A stretch of DNA of 64,000 bases from Kordiimonas gwangyangensis DSM 19435 = JCM 12864 (GTDB lineage Bacteria > Pseudomonadota > Alphaproteobacteria > Sphingomonadales > Kordiimonadaceae), in assembly GCF_000375545.1 (NCBI RefSeq), contig NZ_AQXF01000001.1, positions 298,893-362,892 of the forward strand. The letters run 5' to 3'. Of the stretch, positions 1 to 7,412 are shown in pieces. The notes under the pieces are model-generated. The model was not told the origin of the DNA, did no database searches, and worked only from the letters and a program-made list of their open reading frames with translations. Numbering within the stretch: position 1 is the first letter of the stretch; the number at the start of each line of letters is the position of its first letter. A program made the translations under genes and the position numbers.

Positions 1-1611
1 GTTGCGGAATTCCGCGACCAGGTTGAACGCCGCGTGAAAGGCGAGCTGACGGAAGAAGAATTCCGCCCCTTACGCCTGATGAACGGCCTTTACCTGCAGC
101 TGCACGCCTATATGCTGCGCGTGGCCATCCCTTATGGCACGCTGTCGGCTGACCAGATGCGCCGCCTCGCACACATTGCGCGCAAGTATGACAAGGGCTA
201 CGGCCACTTCACCACGCGGCAAAACATCCAATTCAACTGGCCCAAACTCTCCGAGACGCCGGACATCCTGCAGGAACTGGCGGACGTTGAGATGCACGCT
301 ATCCAGACGTCAGGCAACTGTATCCGTAACGTGACGACCGACCAGTTCGCTGGTGCCACGGCGGACGAGGTAGCTGACCCCCGCGCTTACGCGGAACTCA
401 TTCGCCAGTGGTCCACCTTCCATCCGGAATTTTCGTTCCTGCCGCGCAAGTTCAAGATCGCCATCACCGGCGCCGCGACCGACCGCGCCGCCGTGAAGTG
501 GCACGATATCGGCCTCATCATCAAAAAGAATGATGCCGGCGAGATCGGCTTTGAAGTGCTCGTGGGTGGCGGCATGGGCCGTACACCTGTAATCGGCAAA
601 ACGATCAACGAGTTTGTGCACGAGCGTGATCTGCTGAGCTATCTCGAGGCCATCCTGCGCGTTTATAACGAGCAGGGGCGTCGCGACAATAAATACAAAG
701 CACGCATCAAAATCCTCGCGGAAGATCTGGGCGCTGAGGAATATGCACGTCAGACCAATGAGGAATGGGCGCGTATCAAGGATCATCCGCTTGATGTGCC
801 CGAAGAGGAAGCCGCGCGCATCAAGTCTTTCTTCCGCGCGCCGCCCCTACCTGTGCTGTCGGACGATGTGCCTGCCGTGGCTGAACTCGCGAAGAAGAAT
901 TTCCTTTTTGGTGCGTGGGTCAAGAACAACACCAACCAACACAAGGTGCCGGGTTATGTGAACCTGACCATCAGCCTGAAGCCGCACGGCGGCATTCCGG
1001 GTGATGCAACCGCTGACCAGATGGACCTTGTAGCTTCGCTCGCGGACGCATACAGCCAGTCTGAAATTCGCGTGAGCCATGAGCAGAACCTTATTCTGCC
1101 CCATGTGGCCAAGAAGGACCTGCCGGCCATCTGGGCTGACCTTGATGAGGCTGGCCTTGGCAGCGCCAATGTGGGCCTTCTGACCGACATCATCGCCTGC
1201 CCGGGGCTTGACTATTGTGCGCTTGCAAACGCGCGCTCCATCCCGCTCGCGCAGGAAATTTCCAAGCGCTTTGACGATATCAAACGCCTTCAGGATATCG
1301 GCCCCTTGAAGATCAAAATCTCGGGCTGCATCAACTCCTGCGGTCACCACCATGCGGGCCACATTGGCATCCTTGGTGTCGACCGCAAGGGCGAAGAAAA
1401 TTACCAGATCCTGCTTGGTGGCTCCGGCGCTGAAGACGCATCAAAAGCCGCAATCCTCGGGCCGGGCTTTGACGAGCACGGCATCGTGGACGCGGTAGAA
1501 AAAGTTGTCGCGGTTTACCTTGGCGAACGTGAGGAAAGTGAAGAATTTCTTGCCACCTACCGCCGCCTCGGCCCCGCTGTATTCAAGGAGGCGGTTTATG
1601 GCGCTCGTTAA
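1..1611 (+). CDS. cysI: Sulfite reductase hemoprotein subunit (5' end outside window)
   Basis: Reduces sulfite to sulfide with siroheme and a [4Fe-4S] cluster in the cytoplasm, the last reductive step of assimilatory sulfate reduction. The frame is open from base 1, so the start lies upstream; at least 536 residues are present, close to full length. Visible signatures are GYGHFTTRQNIQ (about residues 66-77 of the visible part) in the first half-domain and the cluster/siroheme ligands C400-x5-C406 and C443-x3-C447 (CPGLDYC and CINSC). It overlaps the DUF934 gene by 14 bases, and that gene overlaps cysH, so the three are one transcription unit. The family also contains nitrite reductases, but the cysH neighbour makes sulfite the likely substrate. 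Confidence 0.93.
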   Translation, partial: VAEFRDQVERRVKGELTEEEFRPLRLMNGLYLQLHAYMLRVAIPYGTLSADQMRRLAHIARKYDKGYGHFTTRQNIQFNWPKLSETPDILQELADVEMHAIQTSGNCIRNVTTDQFAGATADEVADPRAYAELIRQWSTFHPEFSFLPRKFKIAITGAATDRAAVKWHDIGLIIKKNDAGEIGFEVLVGGGMGRTPVIGKTINEFVHERDLLSYLEAILRVYNEQGRRDNKYKARIKILAEDLGAEEYARQTNEEWARIKDHPLDVPEEEAARIKSFFRAPPLPVLSDDVPAVAELAKKNFLFGAWVKNNTNQHKVPGYVNLTISLKPHGGIPGDATADQMDLVASLADAYSQSEIRVSHEQNLILPHVAKKDLPAIWADLDEAGLGSANVGLLTDIIACPGLDYCALANARSIPLAQEISKRFDDIKRLQDIGPLKIKISGCINSCGHHHAGHIGILGVDRKGEENYQILLGGSGAEDASKAAILGPGFDEHGIVDAVEKVVAVYLGEREESEEFLATYRRLGPAVFKEAVYGAR

Positions 1612-2122
1612 TCTCACTGGTATCGACGCTGGCAAATGGGACCTGCTTGAAGACGGGCAAACACCCGCAGAGGGCAAGACTGTTGCCGTGCCGCTGGCCG
1701 AACTCAGGGACGCGGAAGAAGCTTTCTTCACGGAAGATGCGCGCATTGGTGCGCTGGTGCCGACGGACGCAAACTACAAGGACCTTGCGCCGCTTGCGAA
1801 CAAACTGGCTTTTGTCGTGATCAACTTCCCGGCCTTTGGTGATGGTCGCGGCTTCTCACTCGCAGTACGTTTGCGCAAAGACCTTGGCTTCAAGGGCGAA
1901 ATCCGCGCGAGCGGCCACACCATCCCGGACCAGGCATTGTTCCTCAAGCGTGCGGGTTTTGACACCGTGGAAATCCCGATCGAACGCAAAGCCGCGTTTG
2001 AAGCTGCGCTCAAGCGTTTTGATGCCTTTTATCAGAGCGACTTCCAAGGCCAGGTTTCGGTCGCGCACCTGCGTCACGCCAAGACGGACGAAGACAAGGA
2101 CGCTGAACGGAAAGCATCATGA
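1598..2122 (+). CDS. DUF934 family protein, sulfite reductase partner
   Basis: A 174-residue protein of the DUF934 family, found beside cysI in many alpha- and betaproteobacteria and thought to support sulfite reduction; its biochemical role is not established. The ATG at 1598 is chosen because AAGGAG lies 7 bases upstream and the sequence begins MALVNLTG; a longer upstream extension would only repeat the end of cysI. The core holds VVINFPAFGDGRGFSLAVRLR and a segment ending DQALFLKRAGFDTVEI, both typical of the family. It overlaps cysI by 14 bases and cysH by the ATGA quartet at 2119-2122, so translation of the three genes is probably coupled. Confidence 0.85.
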   Translation: MALVNLTGIDAGKWDLLEDGQTPAEGKTVAVPLAELRDAEEAFFTEDARIGALVPTDANYKDLAPLANKLAFVVINFPAFGDGRGFSLAVRLRKDLGFKGEIRASGHTIPDQALFLKRAGFDTVEIPIERKAAFEAALKRFDAFYQSDFQGQVSVAHLRHAKTDEDKDAERKAS

Positions 2123-2871
2123 ACGCGCTCCCTGCCCTGCAGACAGCTGACTATTTTGATCCGCTCCACGCTGTGGACTATCTCGACGCGCGCTACGGTG
2201 AAAGCTCGCCCGAGGAAGTGATTGACGGCGCGCTCAAATATTTCGGTCGCCGTTTTGCGCTGGTGTCGTCCTTTGGCTCGGATTCGGCTGTTCTTCTGCA
2301 CATCGCAAGCCAGGTTTCCAAGGATATACCGGTTCTGTTCCTTGATACCGGCAAACTGTTTGGCGAGACCAAACGGTACCGCGACCAGCTCACGGAACTT
2401 CTGGGCCTGACGGACGTGAGGTCCATTTCGCCCGACCCGAATGACCTACAGGCACAGGACCCCAAGGGCAATCTCTGGACCCAGAATACCAACAAGTGCT
2501 GCTTCATCCGCAAGGTGGCGCCGATGGCGCGTGTGCTTGAAGGCTTTGAGGGCTGGGCTTCTGGCCGCAAGCGCTATCAGGGCGGTGTACGCAGTCTGCT
2601 GCCGCACTTCGAGGCGTCAGACGGGCGGGTGAAAGTGAACCCGCTCGCCTTCTGGACCAAAGATGATGTGCTCGCGTACAAGGACCGCGCGGGCCTGCCT
2701 GATCACCCGCTTGTGGCGGACGGTTTTGCCTCGATCGGCTGCATGCCCTGTACCGACCGGGTAATGGAAGGCGAAAGTGAACGTGCTGGCCGCTGGCGGG
2801 GCCAAGCGAAAACGGAATGCGGTATTCACCTCAGCCTTGGTGAAAACCGACGCATTCTTTCCAAGTCCTGA
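2119..2871 (+). CDS. cysH: Assimilatory adenylyl-sulfate reductase (APS reductase type)
   Basis: Reduces activated sulfate to sulfite with thioredoxin or glutaredoxin, supplying CysI with substrate. The 250 residues hold the nucleotide-binding SSFGSDSAVLLH (50-61), LDTGKLFGET (75-84), the catalytic-cysteine motif ECGIH (233-237) and four further cysteines: C127-C128 and C208-x2-C211. That CC...CxxC pattern is the [4Fe-4S] signature of bacterial enzymes acting on adenylyl sulfate rather than on PAPS, so APS is the likely substrate. It starts with ATG in an ATGA overlap with DUF934 and is followed by a hairpin terminator. A three-gene operon cysI-DUF934-cysH is inferred. Confidence 0.92.
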   Translation: MNALPALQTADYFDPLHAVDYLDARYGESSPEEVIDGALKYFGRRFALVSSFGSDSAVLLHIASQVSKDIPVLFLDTGKLFGETKRYRDQLTELLGLTDVRSISPDPNDLQAQDPKGNLWTQNTNKCCFIRKVAPMARVLEGFEGWASGRKRYQGGVRSLLPHFEASDGRVKVNPLAFWTKDDVLAYKDRAGLPDHPLVADGFASIGCMPCTDRVMEGESERAGRWRGQAKTECGIHLSLGENRRILSKS

Positions 2872-2882
2872 GTAGCGCAATC

Positions 2883-2914
2883 GTGATGGCCAATCGGCCA
2901 TCACATCTTCATTT
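2883..2914 (+). terminator. Hairpin terminator after cysH
   Basis: A perfect 9-bp inverted repeat (GTGATGGCC / GGCCATCAC, 2883-2891 and 2896-2904) with a 4-base loop lies 12 bases after the cysH stop and is followed by a T-rich stretch (TCTTCATTTT). It probably ends the cysI-DUF934-cysH transcript and separates it from the LysR gene. Confidence 0.6.
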
Positions 2915-2992
2915 TACCATAAGATTTTCTTGGCTGTGGGCGCACAAGTGCCTATGATCGCCCCAGTAAGATTTTCTAACGCAGGATTGTTT

Positions 2993-3898
2993 ATGAAACG
3001 CTCCCTGTTGCCCCTTAATGCCCTGCGCGCCTTCGATGCTGCCGCACGGCATATGAGCTTCAAACTGGCCGCCGACGACCTGTCGGTTACGCCCGCCGCC
3101 ATCAGCCAACAGATTCGCTCGCTTGAGGAGTTTCTGGGCATCGAGCTATTCCGCCGCACAAACCGTTCGCTTGTGCTGACGGAAGCTGCACAGCTATCGC
3201 TGCTGCCGCTCAAAGAAGCCTTCGAGAAGATGGAAGAGGCGGTTGATATCCTCACCCAGTCCAAAACCTCGAACGTGCTGAAGGTGAGTGTATCGCCTTC
3301 GTTCGCGAGCAAATGGCTCGTACCCCGCCTCGCCTCCTTCTATGAGCGCCGGCCGGATGCGATTGTAAAAATCTCCGCGACCATGCAGCTCACCGACTTC
3401 AAGGCCGAGGATGTGGATATCGCCATTCGCTACGGTCTTGGCGGCTACAACGGGCTTTATGAGGAAGAAATCCTGCGTGAGACGGTGTTCCCCGTCTGCG
3501 CACCGGGGCTTCTGAAGGAAGGTGACCCGGCGGAAAGTGCCTGCGCGGTGCTGAAGCACACCCTTATCCACGACGACAGCACGGTCGAGGACGACAGCGT
3601 GCCCACATGGGCCATGTGGTTGAAGGCCGCGGGCGTTGAGATGCCGGACGGCATGCCTGCGCTGCACTTCAACAACCACGCGCTGGCGATCGAAGCTGCG
3701 GTTGCTGGCCGTGGTGTCGCGCTCGCACGCTCCGCCATCGCGGAAGAGGACCTGAAAGCAGGCCGCCTGATGAAACCGTTTGGCGAGGCAGTGCCGATCA
3801 ACTTCGCGCACCACATTGTCTGCCCGCAGGAAAAGCTTAAGAATGAACGCGTACAAGAGTTTATTGAGTGGCTTCGCACTGAAACCGGAAAGGGCTGA
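2993..3898 (+). CDS. LysR-family transcriptional regulator, GcvA-like
   Basis: A 301-residue LysR-type regulator. The N-terminal winged helix-turn-helix starts PLNALRAFDAAARHMSFKLAA and continues through TPAAISQQIRSLEEFLG to LFRRTNRSLVLTEAAQ, a pattern closest to the GcvA/AmpR branch; the rest is a periplasmic-binding-like effector domain. The ATG at 2993 is preferred over an in-frame ATG 63 bases upstream because family alignments begin near MKRSLLPLNAL. It follows the cys operon on the same strand but after a terminator, so its target is unknown; sulfur genes are possible, although CysB-type regulators look different. Confidence 0.88.
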   Translation: MKRSLLPLNALRAFDAAARHMSFKLAADDLSVTPAAISQQIRSLEEFLGIELFRRTNRSLVLTEAAQLSLLPLKEAFEKMEEAVDILTQSKTSNVLKVSVSPSFASKWLVPRLASFYERRPDAIVKISATMQLTDFKAEDVDIAIRYGLGGYNGLYEEEILRETVFPVCAPGLLKEGDPAESACAVLKHTLIHDDSTVEDDSVPTWAMWLKAAGVEMPDGMPALHFNNHALAIEAAVAGRGVALARSAIAEEDLKAGRLMKPFGEAVPINFAHHIVCPQEKLKNERVQEFIEWLRTETGKG

Positions 3899-3952
3899 AG
3901 CTTTGCGATGAACCGGGCCGTGGGGGCGGCCTGACAGGGGTGGAGGAAGACC

Positions 3953-4693
3953 GTGCTGTCACGTGTCCTGACGGTTGTTGCGTGTGTTTTTTGTGCCCAC
4001 ATTTCAGCGCATGCCGATGATGCGCCTGAGCCGTGCCTGCGCCTTGGCGCGGACGAAAGCCTGGGCGACAGCTACCTGCGGTTCGAAGCCTTTTTCAACG
4101 CGCTTTATGAACAAGCTGGCCTTTGCGCCACATCCGTCGCGATGGCCCCAAAGCGCATCGAACAATTGCTGGTGCGCGGTGAACTGGATGGCGACTGGTT
4201 CCGCCCGAGCGACTATGCCGCTGAATTTTCCGACCAACTCATTGCTGTACCACAGCCTGTGTTTGGCGTAGAAGCCCGCCTCATTTGGCTGGCGAGCACC
4301 GACTTTTCCGGCCACCCGGGTGACCTGAAAGGGCTAACCGTTGGTCACCAGTCCGGCTTTCGCTGGCTAGAGGCACATCTGCCTCAGATGGGCGCCAAGA
4401 CATTCACCGTATCCAGCAGCACCCACGTTTGGGACCTTCTTGAGCGCCGCCGCATTGATGTGTTCGCGACAAGCGGCATTCATGAAGCGAGCCTGATGGC
4501 CATGCCGCGCGCCAAAGGGGACGACGTGAAACGTGCGCTTTGGACTACGGTATCCTTTTACCACCTCTTGCACCCGCGTCATGCGGACAAGGCGGCGAAA
4601 CTGAACGCCACCTTGATTGACATGATCAAATCCCACCACGCGGCGACAGACCTGAACATTCCTGGCATCCAGCGCCCCCGGCTGGCGGATTAA
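3953..4693 (+). CDS. Periplasmic amino-acid-binding-like protein
   Basis: A 246-residue exported protein with a cleavable signal peptide (about residues 1-21, ending HISAHA) and a small type-II periplasmic-binding fold of the PBPb/extracellular solute-binding family type. Recognisable parts are CLRLGADESLGDSYLRFEAF near the mature N-terminus and the hinge-like segment LKGLTVGHQSGFRWLEAHLPQ. Translation is taken from GTG at 3953, which has GGAGGA 5 bases upstream. There is no ABC permease or ATPase nearby, so it is an orphan: perhaps a sensor domain or a scavenging protein. The convergent neighbour is the MipA-like gene. Confidence 0.6.
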   Translation: MLSRVLTVVACVFCAHISAHADDAPEPCLRLGADESLGDSYLRFEAFFNALYEQAGLCATSVAMAPKRIEQLLVRGELDGDWFRPSDYAAEFSDQLIAVPQPVFGVEARLIWLASTDFSGHPGDLKGLTVGHQSGFRWLEAHLPQMGAKTFTVSSSTHVWDLLERRRIDVFATSGIHEASLMAMPRAKGDDVKRALWTTVSFYHLLHPRHADKAAKLNATLIDMIKSHHAATDLNIPGIQRPRLAD

Positions 4694-4717
4694 GTGCAGG
4701 GGGGTTTGGGGGTGCAC

Positions 4718-4743
4718 CTAACCCGCCGTCCCTCGAGGGTTAG
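4718..4743. terminator. Possible hairpin between convergent genes
   Basis: A 7-bp inverted repeat (CTAACCC / GGGTTAG) with a 12-base loop sits in the 46-base gap between convergent genes and reaches the stop codon of the MipA-like gene. It has no clear T tract, so a terminator role is only suggested by position. Confidence 0.3.
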
Positions 4744-5504
4744 AAGCTGTAGCCAATACCAAGGCCGACCGTCAGGTCGTATTTGCGGGTAATGCCTGGG
4801 TTATCGCGCACCTTGTCGTCCAAGTAGGTGCTGCTACCGAACGCAATTGCGGACCAGCGGTTATCAAACCGGTATACCGCCGTCACACTGGCGGAATAAT
4901 TGATGACATCATCCGCCAGTTGATAAAACGGCAGGACCGGATCACCTTTTTCGCGCATCTTGTCGCGCTGCTTTTCTGTCACGCCCCACATATGGTTCGC
5001 AAGCTTGCGGCTCTGCCACGTGGCTTCGATACCCGGTGTTACCGTCAGCTTGTCATTCGTGAAGCTGTAGCTGTAACCGACGGAGACTTCCTGCCCGTTA
5101 TAGGTGTCTGTAATGTCTTGCAAACCGGTCAAGGTGAGCGAGCCGAAGCTACCATGAAGGCCGAGCCGCATACCGGCATCAGCAGTGATTTTATCACGGC
5201 TGGAACCAGCCAGATTGCGGGCAGCGACGATGACATCAAGGCTCAGGTGCAGATCATCCGGGTTCTCGGGCACAGGCAGCAGGCGGTAACCAGCCTCAAG
5301 CCCCTGCAGATAGAACCGCTCCCCCCGGTAACTAACATAAGGGAACGCATTGATGCTCGTCCCCTCCGCGCCAAACGGGCTATCATAGAGCAGGCCAAGA
5401 CCACCGACCGTCCACTTGGGCGGGCCGTCCTGCGCGCTCGCTGCGGATGAAAATATGATGCAAGAGGACACAAAAACCGCGCCGCTCCATTTCCTCGCTG
5501 TCAT
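4740..5504 (-). CDS. MipA/OmpV family outer-membrane protein
   Basis: A 254-residue outer-membrane beta-barrel protein of the MipA/OmpV family. It has a signal peptide (residues 1-24, ending SSAASAQ), then the family-typical start of the barrel (WTVGGLGLLYDSPFGAEG, INAFPYVSYRGERFYLQG) and a C-terminal strand ending in phenylalanine (VGLGIGYSF), as expected for BamA-assembled barrels. Members include the murein-hydrolase scaffold MipA and OmpV-like porins; the specific role here cannot be told. It stands alone on the minus strand, divergent from the LytTR gene with a 36-residue membrane ORF between. Confidence 0.82.
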   Translation of the reverse strand: MTARKWSGAVFVSSCIIFSSAASAQDGPPKWTVGGLGLLYDSPFGAEGTSINAFPYVSYRGERFYLQGLEAGYRLLPVPENPDDLHLSLDVIVAARNLAGSSRDKITADAGMRLGLHGSFGSLTLTGLQDITDTYNGQEVSVGYSYSFTNDKLTVTPGIEATWQSRKLANHMWGVTEKQRDKMREKGDPVLPFYQLADDVINYSASVTAVYRFDNRWSAIAFGSSTYLDDKVRDNPGITRKYDLTVGLGIGYSF

Positions 5505-5630
5505 GACAAATACTCCTGTTCTTAATTGACTGTCGTTACCCGTTAAAAATTTCTTTTGTTACGTGCGCTCAAGCACACCGGTTTTGGCAAAGTGCACACG
5601 TGCAACTTAACTTCAGTTGAACACGCCCCT

Positions 5631-5741
5631 TCAGCCCAGCACACCCTGTGCAAGGCGACTTAAAACCAGTGCCGCCACGAAGCCGGACATCGCGACTACA
5701 GTAAGAGCGAGCCAGAAGCGAAAGTGTGGCGTGTTTTTCAT
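5631..5741 (-). CDS. Small single-pass membrane protein (36 aa)
   Basis: A short open frame encoding 36 residues that starts MKNTPHFRFWLALTVVAM and ends RLAQGVLG. It has one strongly hydrophobic segment (about residues 9-27) flanked by positive residues, which suggests a single-pass inner-membrane protein. A purine-rich AAGGGA lies about 8 bases before the ATG. It is on the same strand as the MipA-like gene, about 130 bases upstream of that start codon. The pattern resembles small bioenergetic accessory peptides such as DUF2474, but no cytochrome genes are near and I do not assign a family. Confidence 0.45.
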   Translation of the reverse strand: MKNTPHFRFWLALTVVAMSGFVAALVLSRLAQGVLG

Positions 5742-5953
5742 TCCAAATCCCTTTCACATGTCCGCCGCCTTTTCCCGCACGCTCCCGCTGACCACAAGGC
5801 GGCTTGCGTAAAGGGTGCGAATTCCTGCGTGAAATGACACTTGGCACCCGTATGACAGTTCGCGCTTCGTGAATGGAACACATCCATGCCACCGTTCGCT
5901 TGATTGCACGCCCGTCGCCGCTAAGATGCCCTCAAAGCAAGCAACAAGAACAC

Positions 5954-6796
5954 ATGGCAGCGATGACAATATCTGAACTTCAAAGCTTCTGGGCAGACGC
6001 GACAGTGCGGGCCGAAGCTCGCAAGGCAGCCTATTTTCTGGTGGCAGGTATTATTCTTGGTACCATCGCCCCTTACGATTCGTCGAACGTGCCGTACGTT
6101 TGGGTGCGCTACCTGTACTGGATCAGCCTTGGGCTTCTGAATTCGGTGATCAGCGGGCCTGTAGCATGGCTATGCCTGCCCTATTTCGCGCGCACCAAAA
6201 AGCCAGCCTCGCTGGCGTTCCTCGCCTTCAGCATGCTGGTGTCCCTCGCGCTGTTCCCGGTTGTAATATTTGCCGAGATATATCTCTCAAGCCCACATGC
6301 CCTCACGTTCGACTATGCGTTTCGCTTCCTCTCATACGTCGGCGGATGGGATTTTGTGGCATGGTTTGGCCAGGTTGCGGTCCTGACTTTTGTGGTGATG
6401 TTGGCGGTAACCGTAGCCAACCATTTGCTCGTCCACAGGGCTGCAGCCGGGCAAGCAGTAGATCCGGAAACGCCGACACCGGCACACAGCCGCTTTTTCG
6501 CAAGGGTGCCGAACCATCTTGGGCGTGAGCTATTGTGCCTCTCAATGGAGGACCATTACCTGCGGGTCGTCACCACGCAAGGCGACGCCCTGCTGCTTCT
6601 GCGTATGCGTGACGCACTGGCTGAACTTGAAGACTATCCCGGCTTTCAGGTCCACCGATCTCACTGGGTAGCCGAAAATGCCATCGCTGAGGTCAAACGG
6701 AACGGCAGGCGTCATGTGCTGCAACTGAAAGACGCGCGGGAAATTCCTGTTTCCCGCAGTTTTGTGGAAAGCCTGAAGGAACGCGGGCTGGCGTGA
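5954..6796 (+). CDS. Membrane-anchored LytTR-family regulator
   Basis: A 280-residue regulator. The N-terminal part (about residues 20-160) holds four hydrophobic segments (for example AAYFLVAGIILGTIAPY and VAVLTFVVMLAVTVANHLL); the C-terminal 100 residues form a LytTR DNA-binding domain with ELLCLSMEDHYLRVVT, LRMRDALAELEDYPGFQVHRSHWV and a final IPVSRSFVESLKERG. The design is that of membrane-tethered LytTR regulators lacking a receiver. The start at 5954 is the ATG nearest the conserved region; an in-frame ATG exists at 5873. Input signal and targets are unknown. Confidence 0.8.
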   Translation: MAAMTISELQSFWADATVRAEARKAAYFLVAGIILGTIAPYDSSNVPYVWVRYLYWISLGLLNSVISGPVAWLCLPYFARTKKPASLAFLAFSMLVSLALFPVVIFAEIYLSSPHALTFDYAFRFLSYVGGWDFVAWFGQVAVLTFVVMLAVTVANHLLVHRAAAGQAVDPETPTPAHSRFFARVPNHLGRELLCLSMEDHYLRVVTTQGDALLLLRMRDALAELEDYPGFQVHRSHWVAENAIAEVKRNGRRHVLQLKDAREIPVSRSFVESLKERGLA

Positions 6797-6859
6797 AGCC
6801 ACAATCTCGCCAGAGTTTCTGGCGGTAATAAATCCTCAAAGCGCAATGGGGATATCTCA

Positions 6860-7354
6860 ATGATAAAAGTGCTTGTTTTTGCAGCCGCACTTCTGGGAGT
6901 TGACGGCACGCCAGAAGAGTGGCCGGCCAACACCGGTGTCACTCACGTCGTTGAGGAAGTGCAGATTGGCAACCGTATCATCGTTATCGAACAAACCCAC
7001 CCAGACCCCAACGGCCTCCTTGCCGAGTTCCGGAAAAAACTGCCACCGCGACCGGAAAAAGAAATCAGCGATGAACTGCGCGCCCATCTCGCCCGCGGCG
7101 CTTACCGCGCATGGGACAAATGTTTCGAAGGCAAGGAACGCAAAAGCCTTATAAGCGTCGGACCCAATCCGGTCATAAACTCATGGGGTGGAGCGATTGC
7201 ATTTCGTGTTACACAGCTCCCCAAAAAGGGCCAAGCCCTCACAGCCACCACCATGATTGCAGACTTTTCTGATATCAAAATTTCAGACTACGGCGATGTA
7301 AGGCGTTTTTTGTTGGCCCCCTTCAAGAAAGGGAAATTGAAATGTGCGCCATAA
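6860..7354 (+). CDS. Secreted hypothetical protein
   Basis: A 164-residue protein that I do not recognise. A short hydrophobic N-terminus (MIKVLVFAAALLGVDG) may be a signal peptide although it lacks a strong basic region. The rest is mixed alpha/beta with two cysteines, C93 in the segment RAWDKCFEGKER and C162 three residues from the end, which could pair in the periplasm. GGGGATA lies upstream of the ATG. It follows the LytTR gene by 63 bases on the same strand and may be co-transcribed; a strong hairpin terminator follows. Confidence 0.6.
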   Translation: MIKVLVFAAALLGVDGTPEEWPANTGVTHVVEEVQIGNRIIVIEQTHPDPNGLLAEFRKKLPPRPEKEISDELRAHLARGAYRAWDKCFEGKERKSLISVGPNPVINSWGGAIAFRVTQLPKKGQALTATTMIADFSDIKISDYGDVRRFLLAPFKKGKLKCAP

Positions 7355-7357
7355 AAA

Positions 7358-7386
7358 AAACCGGGCCGCTGTATGCAGCCCGGTTT
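7358..7386. terminator. Bidirectional terminator
   Basis: A perfect 9-bp stem (AAACCGGGC / GCCCGGTTT at 7358-7366 and 7378-7386) lies between convergent genes. It has an A run on the left flank and T-rich sequence on the right, so it can end transcription from both the secreted hypothetical (+) and the M14 peptidase (-). Confidence 0.8.
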
Positions 7387-7412
7387 CAATTTCTCACACC
7401 TCTAAGCGGCTA

